Source: JAUREX01 sp044356825 (lineage in GTDB: Bacteria; Pseudomonadota; Alphaproteobacteria; Rhodobacterales; Rhodobacteraceae). Taken from it: a stretch of 20,679 nucleotides of DNA. Every line of letters begins with the position of its first letter. Position 1 is the first letter of the stretch. The stretch covers positions 1 through 20,679 of the forward strand of contig JBIKVM010000027.1 of assembly GCA_044356825.1 (NCBI GenBank), given 5' to 3'. A program made the translations under genes and the position numbers. Of this stretch, positions 6,461 through 16,200 are shown one piece after another. The notes beneath the pieces are model-generated. The model was not told where the DNA came from, made no database searches, and saw nothing but the letters and a program-made list of their open reading frames with translations.

Positions 6461-8890
6461 ATGCCCGACAGCCTGCCCATCGACGCCGTCCTGCCCGACC
6501 TCATCGCCGCGCTTGGCGCGGCCGGGCAGGCCGTGCTCGTGGCCCCGCCCGGCGCCGGCAAGACGACGCGGGTGCCGCTCGCGCTGCTCGAATCGGGGGG
6601 CATCGCGGGCCGGATCCTGATGCTCGAACCCCGCCGGATCGCGGCACGGATGAGTGCCCAGCGCATGGCCGAGACGCTGGGAGAGGCGCCGGGCGCCACC
6701 GTCGGCTACCGGATGCGCGGCGAGGCGGCCGTCGGCCGCGCGACCCGCATCGAGGTGCTGACCGAGGGCATCCTCGCGCGGATGATGCAGGATGATCCCT
6801 CGCTCGAGGGTGTGGGCGCCGTCATCTTCGACGAATTCCACGAACGATCCCTTGCCGCCGATCTGGGGCTTGCGCTCGCGCTCGAGGTGCGGGGCGCGCT
6901 GCGGCCCGATCTGCGGCTTCTGGTCATGTCGGCCACGCTCGACCCCGTGCCGGTCGCCAAGCTGATGGGCGGCGCGCCGGTGATCGTGGCCGAGGGCCGG
7001 GCCTTTCCGGTCGAGACGCGCTGGCTCCCGCGCCCGCTGCCCGCCGGCCGCAGCCCCATCGACGAGATGGCGGCACTCCTGCCCGACATCGTCGCGCAGA
7101 CCGAGGGCACGATCCTCGCCTTCCTGCCCGGCGAGGGCGAGATCCGCCGGGTCGCGCGCGCTCTCGCGGGGCGCCTGCCGGCGGGGGTCGAGGTCGCGGC
7201 GCTCTATGGCGCGCTGCCGCTCGCCGAGCAGCGCCGGGTGCTGGCCCCCGACCCGGCGGTGCGGCGCGTCGTGCTGGCGACCGCGATTGCGGAAACCTCG
7301 CTCACCATTCCCGGGGTGCGGGTGGTGGTCGATGCGGGGCTCGCGCGGCGGTCGCGCTTCGATCCGGCGCGGGGCATGGCGCGGCTGGTGACCGAACGCG
7401 CGAGCCGGGCCGAAGCCGACCAGCGCCGCGGCCGCGCCGGGCGGACAGGCCCCGGCATTTGCCATCGCCTCTGGGCCGCGGCCGAAGAGGGCGCGATGCC
7501 CGCCTTCGCCCCGCCCGAGATCGCGGTCGCGGACCTCGCGCCGCTCGCGCTCGATCTCGCGCGCTGGGGCGGCGGGGCGGGCCTGCGCTTCCTGACGCCA
7601 CCGCCCGAGGCGGGGCTGGCCGCGGCGCGCGCCCTTCTCCAGCGTCTCGGCGCGCTCGATTCGGGCGGGCGGATCACCGAGCATGGCGCGGCAATGGCGG
7701 CGCTGCCCGTTCACCCGCGCCTTGCCCACATGGGCCTTCGCGCCGGCCGTGCGGCCGCCCCTCTCGCCGCGCTGCTGGCCGAGCGTGACCCGCTGCGCGG
7801 CGCGCCCCCCGACCTCGCGCAGCGTCTTGCCGCGCTCGCGGGTGGCCCCGCCCCGCACCCGCCGGACCGCGACACCCTCGCCCGCATCCGGGCCGAGGCG
7901 GGGCGGCTTGCCCCGCTGCTGCCTGCGCGCCCGGCCCCCTCGCCCGGCGCCATGGCCGCGATCGCCTATCCCGACCGCATCGGCATGCGCCGCCCCGGCG
8001 AACCGCCGCGCTGGATTCTCTCGGGCGGGGGTGCCGCCACGATGCCAGCGGATGCCCCGCTTGCCACCGCGCCCTTCCTCGTCGCGACCGACATCGAGCC
8101 CGGCCAGCCGCTCGGGCGCATCCGGCAGGCCGCGGCCCTGACCGAGGCCGAACTGCGCGAGACCTGCGCGGGCGCGATCACCCGCGCCGATGTCTGCGCC
8201 TGGTCGGCGCGCGAAGGGCGCATCCTCGCGCGGCGGCAGGAACGCCTCGGCGCGCTGGTCCTGACCGAGGCACCCTGGCCCGACCCGCCGGCCGAGGCGC
8301 TCGCGGGCGCGGCGCTCGAGGGCGTGCGGGCAGAGGGGCTGATGCTGACCGATGCCGCGCGGCGCCTCTGCGCCCGGGCCGAGGGGGCGCGCGCGCTCGG
8401 CGCCGACCTGCCGCCGATGGACGAGGCGACGCTGCTCGCCGATGCCGCCGACTGGCTGCTGCCCTGGCTCGGCGGCGTGCGCAGCCGCGCCGACCTCGCG
8501 GGCCTGGATCTCATCCCCGCGCTCCGCGCGCGCCTCGGGGCGGGGGCGGCGATGCTCGATGCCGCCTGGCCCGCGCATTACGAGACCCCGCTTGGCCGGC
8601 GCGTCCCGATTGACTACGATGCCGAGACCCCGACCGTGACGCTGCGCCTGCAAGAGGTCTTCGGCGAGACGCGCCACCCCGTCGCGGGCCCCGCGCGCAC
8701 GCCGCTGCGCCTCGTGCTGCTCTCGCCCGGCAACCGACCCGTCGCGGTCACGACCGACCTGCCGGGGTTCTGGGCCTCGGGCTACCGCGAGGTACGCCGC
8801 GACATGCGCGGCCGCTATCCGCGCCACCCCTGGCCCGAGGATCCGACCACCGCCGACCCCACCACGCGCGCCAAGCCGCGCGGCACCTGA
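6461..8890 (+). CDS. hrpB: ATP-dependent RNA helicase HrpB
   Basis: An 809-residue DEAH/DExH-box helicase, close to the usual HrpB length. Motif I is APPGAGKTT (28-36), motif Ia MLEPRRIAA follows near 54-62, motif II is the HrpB-specific DEFH (124-127, DEFHERS) and motif III is SATL (157-160). The second RecA domain carries ATAIAETSLTIPGV and motif VI QRRGRAGR (321-328). A long helicase-associated region and the HrpB C-terminal domain follow, with the YPRHPWPEDP end typical of the family. HrpB is non-essential in E. coli, and its RNA substrate is poorly defined in most bacteria. The start at 6461 sits six bases after the DUF3108 stop. The gene uses no TTA, CTA or TCA codons. Confidence 0.96.
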   Translation: MPDSLPIDAVLPDLIAALGAAGQAVLVAPPGAGKTTRVPLALLESGGIAGRILMLEPRRIAARMSAQRMAETLGEAPGATVGYRMRGEAAVGRATRIEVLTEGILARMMQDDPSLEGVGAVIFDEFHERSLAADLGLALALEVRGALRPDLRLLVMSATLDPVPVAKLMGGAPVIVAEGRAFPVETRWLPRPLPAGRSPIDEMAALLPDIVAQTEGTILAFLPGEGEIRRVARALAGRLPAGVEVAALYGALPLAEQRRVLAPDPAVRRVVLATAIAETSLTIPGVRVVVDAGLARRSRFDPARGMARLVTERASRAEADQRRGRAGRTGPGICHRLWAAAEEGAMPAFAPPEIAVADLAPLALDLARWGGGAGLRFLTPPPEAGLAAARALLQRLGALDSGGRITEHGAAMAALPVHPRLAHMGLRAGRAAAPLAALLAERDPLRGAPPDLAQRLAALAGGPAPHPPDRDTLARIRAEAGRLAPLLPARPAPSPGAMAAIAYPDRIGMRRPGEPPRWILSGGGAATMPADAPLATAPFLVATDIEPGQPLGRIRQAAALTEAELRETCAGAITRADVCAWSAREGRILARRQERLGALVLTEAPWPDPPAEALAGAALEGVRAEGLMLTDAARRLCARAEGARALGADLPPMDEATLLADAADWLLPWLGGVRSRADLAGLDLIPALRARLGAGAAMLDAAWPAHYETPLGRRVPIDYDAETPTVTLRLQEVFGETRHPVAGPARTPLRLVLLSPGNRPVAVTTDLPGFWASGYREVRRDMRGRYPRHPWPEDPTTADPTTRAKPRGT

Positions 8891-8905
8891 CGCCCGGGAT
8901 TTCGC

Positions 8906-8934
8906 TTGCCGGGTGCGGCCAAAGGCGCTACCTG
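8906..8934 (+). promoter_or_regulatory. Candidate promoter of the polyamine genes
   Basis: Between hrpB and nspC, CTTGCCG gives a -35 TTGCCG (8906-8911, 4 of 6), followed by a 17-base spacer and a weak -10 TACCTG (8929-8934). Transcription would start near 8941, leaving a roughly 40-base leader with a good GGAGG ribosome site at 8971-8975. The -35 overlaps the 3' arm of a weak CGCCCGG/CCGGGTG hairpin that follows the hrpB stop. Confidence 0.45.
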
Positions 8935-8980
8935 CCCCCCGCGCGCGCCCCCGCCGCCGCAATCCTGACGGGAGGGCACC

Positions 8981-10078
8981 ATGCTCGGCACACCCCATTA
9001 CCTCATCGACCTCGGGCAGATCGGGCGCAACATGGAGCGCATCGCCGCGCTCGAAGCCGGCTCGGGCGCGAAATCGCTCCTTGCGCTCAAGTGCTTCGCG
9101 ACATGGTCGGCCTTTCCGGCGATGCGGGGGGCGATGGCGGGCACGACCTCGTCCTCGCTCTATGAACTCCGCCTCGGGCGCGAGAAGTTCGGGGGCGAGA
9201 CGCACGCCTATTCCGTCGCCTGGGCCGAGCACGAGATGGCCGAGGTCGCGACCCTTGCCGACAAGGTGATCTTCAACTCGCTCTCGCAGCTCGACCGCTT
9301 CGGGCCGATGGTTGCCGGGCTGCCGCAGGGCCTGCGCGTCAACCCCGGCATCAGCAGCTCGGGCTTCGATCTGGCCGACCCCGCGCGGCCCTTTTCGCGG
9401 CTGGGCGAGCACGACCCCGAGGTGGTGGCGCACGCGCTCGGCCGCGTCACGGGCTTCATGTTCCACAACAACTGCGAGAACGCCGACTTCGACCTCTTCG
9501 ACCGGATGCTCGGCCAGATCGAGGCGCGTTTCGGCCATCTGATCGGGCGGATGGAGTGGATCAGCCTCGGGGGCGGCATCCACTTCACCGGCGCGGGCTA
9601 TCCGCTCGAGCGCCTCGCGGCGCGGCTGGCGCGGTTCGCGGCCGATCACGGCGTGCAGGTCTATCTCGAACCCGGCGAGGCCGCGATCACCGGGGCCGCG
9701 ACGCTCGAGGTCACGGTGCTCGATACGCTCTGGAACGGGCGCAACATCGCCATCGTCGATGCCTCGACCGAGGCGCACATGCTCGACCTGCTGATCTATC
9801 GCCAGTCGGCGCGGATCGAGGGGCCGACCGGCCCGCATGAATGGATGATCTGCGGCAAGTCCTGCCTTGCGGGCGATGTCTTCGGCACCTTCCATCTGCC
9901 CGCGCCGCTCAAGGCGGGCGACCGGGTCTCTTTCGCCGATGCCGCCGGTTACACGATGGTCAAGAAAAACTGGTTCAACGGCCTCAACATGCCCGCGATC
10001 GTGCTGCGCGAGGCGGACGGGGGCCTGCGCGTCGTGCGCAGCTTCGATTATCGCGACTATGCCGCGAGCCTGTCGTGA
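8981..10078 (+). CDS. nspC: Carboxynorspermidine/carboxyspermidine decarboxylase
   Basis: A 365-residue PLP-dependent decarboxylase of the alanine racemase-fold (group IV) family. It converts carboxynorspermidine or carboxyspermidine to the free polyamine in the cytoplasm. The PLP lysine is K37 in LALKCF, and FHNNCEN (161-167) holds the conserved histidine. The glycine loop GGGIHFT (197-203) and EPGEA (230-234) bind the PLP phosphate. CLAGD (295-299) is the active-site cysteine region, and GYTMVKKNWFNG (323-334) ends the core. Length is normal. The start is fixed by GGAGG five bases upstream. The partner synthase gene follows after 21 bases. Whether the natural product is spermidine or norspermidine cannot be read from sequence; spermidine is likelier in this group. 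Confidence 0.94.
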   Translation: MLGTPHYLIDLGQIGRNMERIAALEAGSGAKSLLALKCFATWSAFPAMRGAMAGTTSSSLYELRLGREKFGGETHAYSVAWAEHEMAEVATLADKVIFNSLSQLDRFGPMVAGLPQGLRVNPGISSSGFDLADPARPFSRLGEHDPEVVAHALGRVTGFMFHNNCENADFDLFDRMLGQIEARFGHLIGRMEWISLGGGIHFTGAGYPLERLAARLARFAADHGVQVYLEPGEAAITGAATLEVTVLDTLWNGRNIAIVDASTEAHMLDLLIYRQSARIEGPTGPHEWMICGKSCLAGDVFGTFHLPAPLKAGDRVSFADAAGYTMVKKNWFNGLNMPAIVLREADGGLRVVRSFDYRDYAASLS

Positions 10079-10099
10079 CGCGCTGAAGGAGGGATCGCC

Positions 10100-11341
10100 A
10101 TGAAACGCAACGTCCTCATCATCGGGGCCGGAGGGGTCGGGCATGTGGTCGCGCACAAATGCGCGCAGAACGCGGCCGTCTTCGGCGATCTGCACATCGC
10201 CTCGCGCAACCCGGCCAAATGCGCCGCGATCATCGCCTCGGTCGCGGCCAAGGCGGGGCCCGAGGCCGCGGGCCGGTTCACGGCGCACGGCATCGACGCG
10301 ATGGACAGCGCCGCCGTTGCCGGGCTGCTCCGCCGCACGGGGGCCAGCATCGTCATCAACGTCGCGCAGGCGTTTTGCAACATGCCGATCCTCGAGGCCT
10401 GCATCGCCACGGGGGCGGCCTATCTCGACACCGCGATCCACGAGGATCCGGACAGGGTCTGCGAAACCCCGCCCTGGTATGCCAACCACGAATGGAAGCG
10501 CCGCACGGCCTGCGCCGATGCGGGCGTGACGGCGATCCTCGGCGTGGGCTTCGATCCGGGGGTCGTGAACGCCTATGCCCGCCTTGCCGCGATGGAATAC
10601 CTCGACACCGTGCGCGCGATCGACATCATCGACATCAACGCCGGCAGCCACGGGCGCTATTTCGCCACGAACTTCGACCCCGAGATCAACTTCCGCGAAT
10701 TCACGGGCACGGTCTGGTCCTGGCAGGGCGGCGCCTGGCGCGACAACCGCATGTTCGAGGTCGGGCGCGAATGGGATCTGCCCGTGGTCGGCCGGCAGAA
10801 GGCGTATCTGACGGGCCACGACGAGGTGCATTCCCTCTCGGCCCATTTCCCGCAGGCGGATGTGCGCTTCTGGATGGGCTTTGGCGATCACTACATCAAC
10901 GTCTTCACCGTGCTGAAGAACCTCGGCCTCCTGTCCGAACAGCCGGTGCGCACGGCCGAGGGGCTCGAGGTCGTGCCGCTCAAGGTCGTGAAGGCGGTGC
11001 TGCCCGATCCGGCCTCGCTCGCGCCGGGCTATACGGGCAAGACCTGCATCGGCGATCTGGTCGCGGGCACCAAGGACCGCGCGCCGGCCGAGGTCTTCAT
11101 CTACAACGTCGCCGACCACCGCGAGGCCTATGAGGAGGTCGGATCGCAGGGGATTTCCTACACCGCCGGCGTGCCGCCGGTGGCGGCGGCGATGCTGATC
11201 GCCGACGGCACCTGGGACGTGCACCGGATGGTGAACGTCGAAGAGCTTGACCCCCGCCCGTTTCTGGCGATTCTGAACCGGATTGGACTGCAGACATTCA
11301 TCCGCGACTCGCAGGGCGACAGGCCGCTGACCTTCGACTGA
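10100..11341 (+). CDS. Carboxynorspermidine/carboxyspermidine synthase (saccharopine dehydrogenase-like)
   Basis: A 413-residue NAD(P)-dependent enzyme of the saccharopine dehydrogenase family. It reductively condenses aspartate semialdehyde with a diamine (putrescine or diaminopropane) to give carboxyspermidine or carboxynorspermidine. The Rossmann motif GAGGVG is at residues 9-14. YLDTAIHED (108-116) and GVGFDPGVVNAYA (148-160) match the family core, and FWMGFGDHYINVF follows later. True lysine-pathway saccharopine reductases are also possible in principle, but the adjacent nspC decides the call. An AGGAGGG ribosome site precedes the ATG. The order is decarboxylase first, then synthase, and both share one frame with hrpB. 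The gene ends 62 bases before tamA. Confidence 0.92.
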   Translation: MKRNVLIIGAGGVGHVVAHKCAQNAAVFGDLHIASRNPAKCAAIIASVAAKAGPEAAGRFTAHGIDAMDSAAVAGLLRRTGASIVINVAQAFCNMPILEACIATGAAYLDTAIHEDPDRVCETPPWYANHEWKRRTACADAGVTAILGVGFDPGVVNAYARLAAMEYLDTVRAIDIIDINAGSHGRYFATNFDPEINFREFTGTVWSWQGGAWRDNRMFEVGREWDLPVVGRQKAYLTGHDEVHSLSAHFPQADVRFWMGFGDHYINVFTVLKNLGLLSEQPVRTAEGLEVVPLKVVKAVLPDPASLAPGYTGKTCIGDLVAGTKDRAPAEVFIYNVADHREAYEEVGSQGISYTAGVPPVAAAMLIADGTWDVHRMVNVEELDPRPFLAILNRIGLQTFIRDSQGDRPLTFD

Positions 11342-11403
11342 GTGTGCAGCGGGTGCCGTATGGCGGGCCGTTCGGCCGATCGTTCGCTGGGGAAAGGGCA
11401 CTG

Positions 11404-13221
11404 ATGCGTCGGGCAGCGGGAGTGGTACTGGCGGCTGCGCTGACGCTCGCGTGGCCCGTGGGCGCGCTCGATGGCGTGCGGTTCCGCGTCGCGCAATCCG
11501 ACCCGGGTGTCGAGGCGGCTTTGCGCGCCGCCTCGCTCGTTCTTGAGGCCGAGCGCGAGGGGCGCGTCTCGGCACAGGATATCTTCGCGGCCGCGCAGGC
11601 GGACTATCAGCGGTTGCTGGCCGCCCTCTATGCCTCGGGGCGCTACGGGGGCGCGATTTCGATCCGGATCGACGGGGCAGAGGCAGCCGATATTGCCCCC
11701 CTCGACGCGCCGCGGCGCATCGGCACGGTCGAGGTCGGAGTCGATCCCGGGCCACTCTTTACCTTCGGCGCCGCGCAGATTGAGCCGCTCGCCCCCGGAA
11801 CGGAATTGCCCGAAGCCTTCGCACCCGGCCTGCCTGCCCGCAGCCCGGTCGTGAGCGACGCGGCCCGTGCCGCGATCGAGGGCTGGCGCGCGGCGGGCCA
11901 TCCCAAGGCCGCGATCGTGGATCAGGGGCTGCTGGCCCGCCACGGCGCGCGCGAACTCGACGTCCGCGCGGGGATCGACCCCGGGCCGCGGGCGGTGCTC
12001 GGACATTTGCGCATCGTGGGCGAGACGCAGGTGCGGCCCGAGCGGCTCGCGGCCATCGCCGGCTTCGAGGCGGGAGCGGCGTTTTCACCGGAGGCGCTCG
12101 AGCGCGTCGTCGAACGGCTCCGCCGCACCGGCACCTTCCGCGCCGTCAGCATCGCCGAGGCCCCGACAATCAACACCGACGGCAGCCTCGACGCCGAGGT
12201 GACCGTGCTCGACAACGCGCCGCGGCGGATCGGCTTCGGTGCCGAGACCTCAAGTTCCGAGGGGGTCGGTGTGTCGGCCTACTGGTTGCACCGCAATCTT
12301 GCGGGCGGGGCCGAGCGGCTTCGACTTGATGGTGCGATTTCCCAGATTGGCGCGAAGTTGCCGGGCATCGACTACCGGCTGAGCGCGCTCTTCGAGCGGC
12401 CGGCGACCCTGTCGCCCGACACGAGCCTCGGGCTCGGCCTGACGCTCGCACAGACCGAGGACGGACCGGTCCTCACGAAATCGGCCGAGATCGCTGTGCG
12501 CTTCACCCACCTGCTCTCGCCGGACCTGACGCTGCGCGGCGGGGTCGAGATCGACATCGAAGAGTCGACCGACAGCGACCCCGCTCCTGGAACGCGCAGC
12601 ACCTTCAGGTCGGTCGCGCTGCCCTTGGGTGCGATCCGCGACCGGCGTGACAATGTCCTCGACCCGAGCGAGGGGTATCTGATCGACGCCGCTGTGATGC
12701 CGTTCCGCGGCGTGGGCGCAACCGATGACGGGGTGCGCCTGACGCTCGACGCGCGCGGCTATCGCCGGATCGGCGAGCGCGTGACCTTCGCCGCGCGGCT
12801 GCAGGCCGGGGCGGTGGAAGGGGCCGAGATCGCGCGCACACCGCGCGAATACCTCTTTCGCTCCGGCGGGGCGGGGACGGTGCGCGGCCAGCCCTATCGC
12901 TCGCTCGATCTCTCGGTCTGCCGCGGTCCGCTTCCGGTCGCTTCGAGCGGGTGCAGCGTGGGCGGGCGGTACTTCGTGGCGACCGCATTCGAACTGCGGG
13001 CGCGGCTTCAGGGCAAGCTCGGGGCGGTCGTCTATGCCGACTACGGGCGGATCGGAACGACCTCCTTCACCTTCCCGGAAGGGCTCTGGCACGCGGGTGC
13101 GGGCATCGGGTTGCGCTATGAGACCGGCATCGGCCCGATCCGCTTCGATGTCGGGATCCCAACCGGCGGGGCCACAGGGAACGGATCGCAATTCTACGTC
13201 GGGATCGGGCAAGCGTTCTGA
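11404..13221 (+). CDS. tamA: Outer-membrane translocation and assembly module protein TamA (Omp85 family)
   Basis: A 605-residue Omp85-family outer-membrane protein that works with TamB in envelope assembly. It has a signal peptide (MRRAAGVVLAAALTLAWPVGA), then POTRA-type domains to about residue 265, including the GARELDVRAGIDPGPRAVLG and FRAVSIAEAP segments. A C-terminal 16-strand barrel domain follows. The Omp85 lid-loop motif appears as GTVRGQPY (VRGQ at 493-496), and the protein ends FYVGIGQAF with a terminal Phe typical of outer-membrane barrels. The ATG at 11404 is preferred over the in-frame GTG at 11344 because it begins the signal peptide and has AAAGGG upstream. Its TGA overlaps the tamB ATG by one base (TGATG), so the pair is translationally coupled. 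Confidence 0.93.
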   Translation: MRRAAGVVLAAALTLAWPVGALDGVRFRVAQSDPGVEAALRAASLVLEAEREGRVSAQDIFAAAQADYQRLLAALYASGRYGGAISIRIDGAEAADIAPLDAPRRIGTVEVGVDPGPLFTFGAAQIEPLAPGTELPEAFAPGLPARSPVVSDAARAAIEGWRAAGHPKAAIVDQGLLARHGARELDVRAGIDPGPRAVLGHLRIVGETQVRPERLAAIAGFEAGAAFSPEALERVVERLRRTGTFRAVSIAEAPTINTDGSLDAEVTVLDNAPRRIGFGAETSSSEGVGVSAYWLHRNLAGGAERLRLDGAISQIGAKLPGIDYRLSALFERPATLSPDTSLGLGLTLAQTEDGPVLTKSAEIAVRFTHLLSPDLTLRGGVEIDIEESTDSDPAPGTRSTFRSVALPLGAIRDRRDNVLDPSEGYLIDAAVMPFRGVGATDDGVRLTLDARGYRRIGERVTFAARLQAGAVEGAEIARTPREYLFRSGGAGTVRGQPYRSLDLSVCRGPLPVASSGCSVGGRYFVATAFELRARLQGKLGAVVYADYGRIGTTSFTFPEGLWHAGAGIGLRYETGIGPIRFDVGIPTGGATGNGSQFYVGIGQAF

Positions 13222-16200
13222 TGCGGATCCTCGCCATCCTCGCGATCTCGCTCGCGGCGCTTCTGGCCATGGCGCCCGCGGGGCGAACGGCGGGCGAGGG
13301 GGCGGATGAACTGGCCGCGCTGCTGCAGGATCTCTTGTCGGGCGCAGGGCGGACGGTGCGGATCGAGGGGTTCGAAGGCGCGCTCTCGGCGCAGGCGCGC
13401 GCGGCATCGATCACGGTTGCCGACGACGAGGGCGTGTGGCTGAAACTCGACGATGTCGCGATCGACTGGTCGCAAAGCGCCCTCATGCAGCGCTCGATCG
13501 AGATTTCCTATCTGCGCGCCGGGCGCATTACCCTTGATCGCCTGCCGCACCCAACACCGGACGCCCTGCCATCGCCCGAAGCGCGGCCCGCCTTCGTGCT
13601 GCCCGAACTGCCGCTCGGGATCGCGATCGACGAGGTTTCGGCGGCCTCGCTCGTGCTTGGCCCCGAGATCCTCGGCCGGCGCGTTGAGGGGACGATGACG
13701 GGTCGGGCGCTGTTGCGGGGTGGCGAGGGCTCGGGCGAGATCGACCTGCGACGGACCGACGGGGCCGAGGGGGCGCTGCGCCTCGCGCTGGCCTATGCCA
13801 ACGCGACCGGCAGGCTCGATCTCGACCTCAGCCTCGAGGAGGGTGCGGAAGGCATCGTGGCCACGCTCTTGCGCGTACCCGAGCGGCCGGCCATCAGCCT
13901 TGGCATCGCGGGGTCCGGGCCGATATCGGATTTCACAGCCGACATGCGCCTTGCCAGCGGCGGGCAGGAGCGGATCACCGGCGGAATCGGCATCGGGCGG
14001 GACGCGACAACGGGCGACCGCGTCCTCACGGCGGCACTTGCGGGCGATGCGACGCCGCTTCTTGCCCAAGAGCACCGTCCCTTCTTCGGCCCCGACGGCA
14101 GCCTTGCCTTCCGCGCGGTCCTGCCCGCAGCGGGCGGGATCCGGATCGAGACGCTGCGCGCTGATGCGGCGCAGATCGGGCTGTCGGGTCAACTGGGGAT
14201 CGGCGCGGATGGCTGGCCCGAGCTGATCGACCTCGGGATCGAGGTGCTCGATCCGGCTGGAGGCAAGGTTCGCCTGCCCGGACCGGGCGCGACGATCGAA
14301 ATCGCGGGGATGCAACTCGACCTCGGCTTCGATGCCGCGCGCGATCAGGAATGGCGTCTCTCGGGAACGCTGGCGGGGGTCACGCATCCGGCGGGCAGCA
14401 TCGGCCGGGTGCAGGTCGACGGGGGGGGGCGCATCGCCCTCGACCGCAGCGGCGCTGACGAGGGGAATGCGGCCGAAGGGCGCATCGTGCTTCAGGCGGG
14501 CGAGATCGCGGCAACCGACCCGGGCGTCGCCCGCGCGATCGGCACGGCGCTCGGGGGCGAGATATCGATGCGCTGGCGGCAGGACGAACCCGTGGCCATC
14601 CCGAAGTTTGACCTGCGCGGCGCCGGGATCGTCCTTGGCGGATCCGTCACCATCGACAGCAAGGGCACCGCCACCGCCGTTGCCGGCACCGTGATCGCCG
14701 ATGTCGAGAACATCGCGCGATTTTCAGGCGTCGCGGGGCGGCCGCTCGGCGGCAGCGGTCGGATCGTCTATGCCGGCACCTTCGCACCCCTGACCGGGGG
14801 CCTCGAGGGGACGCTCAACCTCGATGCAACCGACCTGCGCATCGGGCAGCCGGAGCTTGACGGGCTTCTGGCGGGTGGCTCGCGTCTGGTGGCAACACTT
14901 CGCCGGGACGAGAGCGGGATCGATCTTGCCGGCCTCACGATCGAGGCACCGGCACTGGGTGGCGTCGTGGCCGGGCGGCTTGCGACCGGATACGCCGACA
15001 TCTTCGGAACACTCGATCTGCACGACATCGGGGCGCTGGGCCCGGGATATGGCGGCAGCGCCGAACTCGCAGTCGCCTACAGCCTTGCGAACGGGATCGA
15101 GGCGGTCGATGTGACGGCGGCGGGGCGCGATGTCGCGATCGGGCGCAGTGCCGAACTCGACGGGCTGCTGGCCGGCGACAGCGACCTCGTGCTCGAGGCG
15201 ACGCGCGACCCCGACGGGCTGCGCATCGGGCGCTTCGATCTGACCACACCCGCGCTGGTAGCGGTGGCCTCGGGCGATGTCCGCGACGGGGCGTCGGACT
15301 TCGAGGCGTCGCTCGCGGTCGCCGACCTCGGGGCACTCGGGTCCGTCTATGGCGGGGCGATCGACCTGCAGGCGCGGATCGAGCAGGAGGGCGGCGTGGA
15401 CCGCATCAGCCTTGCGGGCGAGGCGCGCGACGTGACCCTCGGGGCCGGGCCGCTCGACCAGCTTCTGGGCGGGACGACGACGCTTGCCCTCGAGGCGCGC
15501 CGGCAAGACGGTTCGATCCAGCTCGCCTCGATGCGCGTCGCGGGCGCGCAACTCGGGATCGAGGCGGCAGGCACGATGGACGGCGAGGTGTCGCGGGTCG
15601 AGATCAGCGCGCAGCTCGCGGACCTCGGGCTGTTCCTGCCCGACTTCCCCGGCCCCGTCACGCTCGGCGGCACCGTCGAGCAGCGCGAGGTGAGCGCGAT
15701 CGTCGCCCTGCGCGCGAAGGGTCCAGGCGGGATCGAGGCCGATCTCGGCGGCGAGATCCTGACCGCGGTCGGTCGTGCGAACCTCAGCCTGCGCGGCACG
15801 GCGGATGCGATGCTGGCAAATCGCTTCGTGAGGCCCGTGTCGTTGCGCGGTCCGGTGCGGTTCGATCTTGCGCTGCGCGGAGAACCGGGCATCGAGGCGC
15901 TGACCGGGCAGATCGACATCGCGGGGGTCCGCGCGCTCAATCCCGATCCGTTCTTCGCCGTGGGCAAGATCGAGGGCACGGTGCGCCTGTCGGCCGCCGA
16001 GGCCGACATCGCGTTGCGCGGCCGGCCCGAAGGCGGCGGAGAGTTGCTCATGGCTGGCAGCATCGGCCTTGGCGGGGATCAGACTGCCAACCTCGGGATC
16101 ACGCTGCGCGATGCCGTGCTGCGCGATCCCAAACGCTATTCGGCGCGTGCTTCGGGCACGCTGACGGTCCGCGGGCCTCTGCGCGGTGGCGCGACGCTGG

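Noticed and set aside
8891..8915. CGCCCGG/CCGGGTG hairpin after hrpB as a terminator
   Set aside because: Seven pairs including a G:U, an 11-base loop and no U-tract; too weak to call.
11366..11380. GGCC-GTTC-GGCC hairpin between the polyamine synthase gene and tamA
   Set aside because: Four to five pairs with no T-run; expected often by chance in DNA this GC-rich.
11344..11403. GTG start for tamA at 11344
   Set aside because: It would put 20 polar residues before the signal peptide; the ATG at 11404 has an AAAGGG ribosome site.
5840..11755. A 1,971-codon open frame on the - strand
   Set aside because: It is the codon-aligned antisense of four clear + strand genes, is dominated by Arg, Ala, Gly and His, shows no domain, and exists because the sense genes avoid TTA, CTA and TCA.
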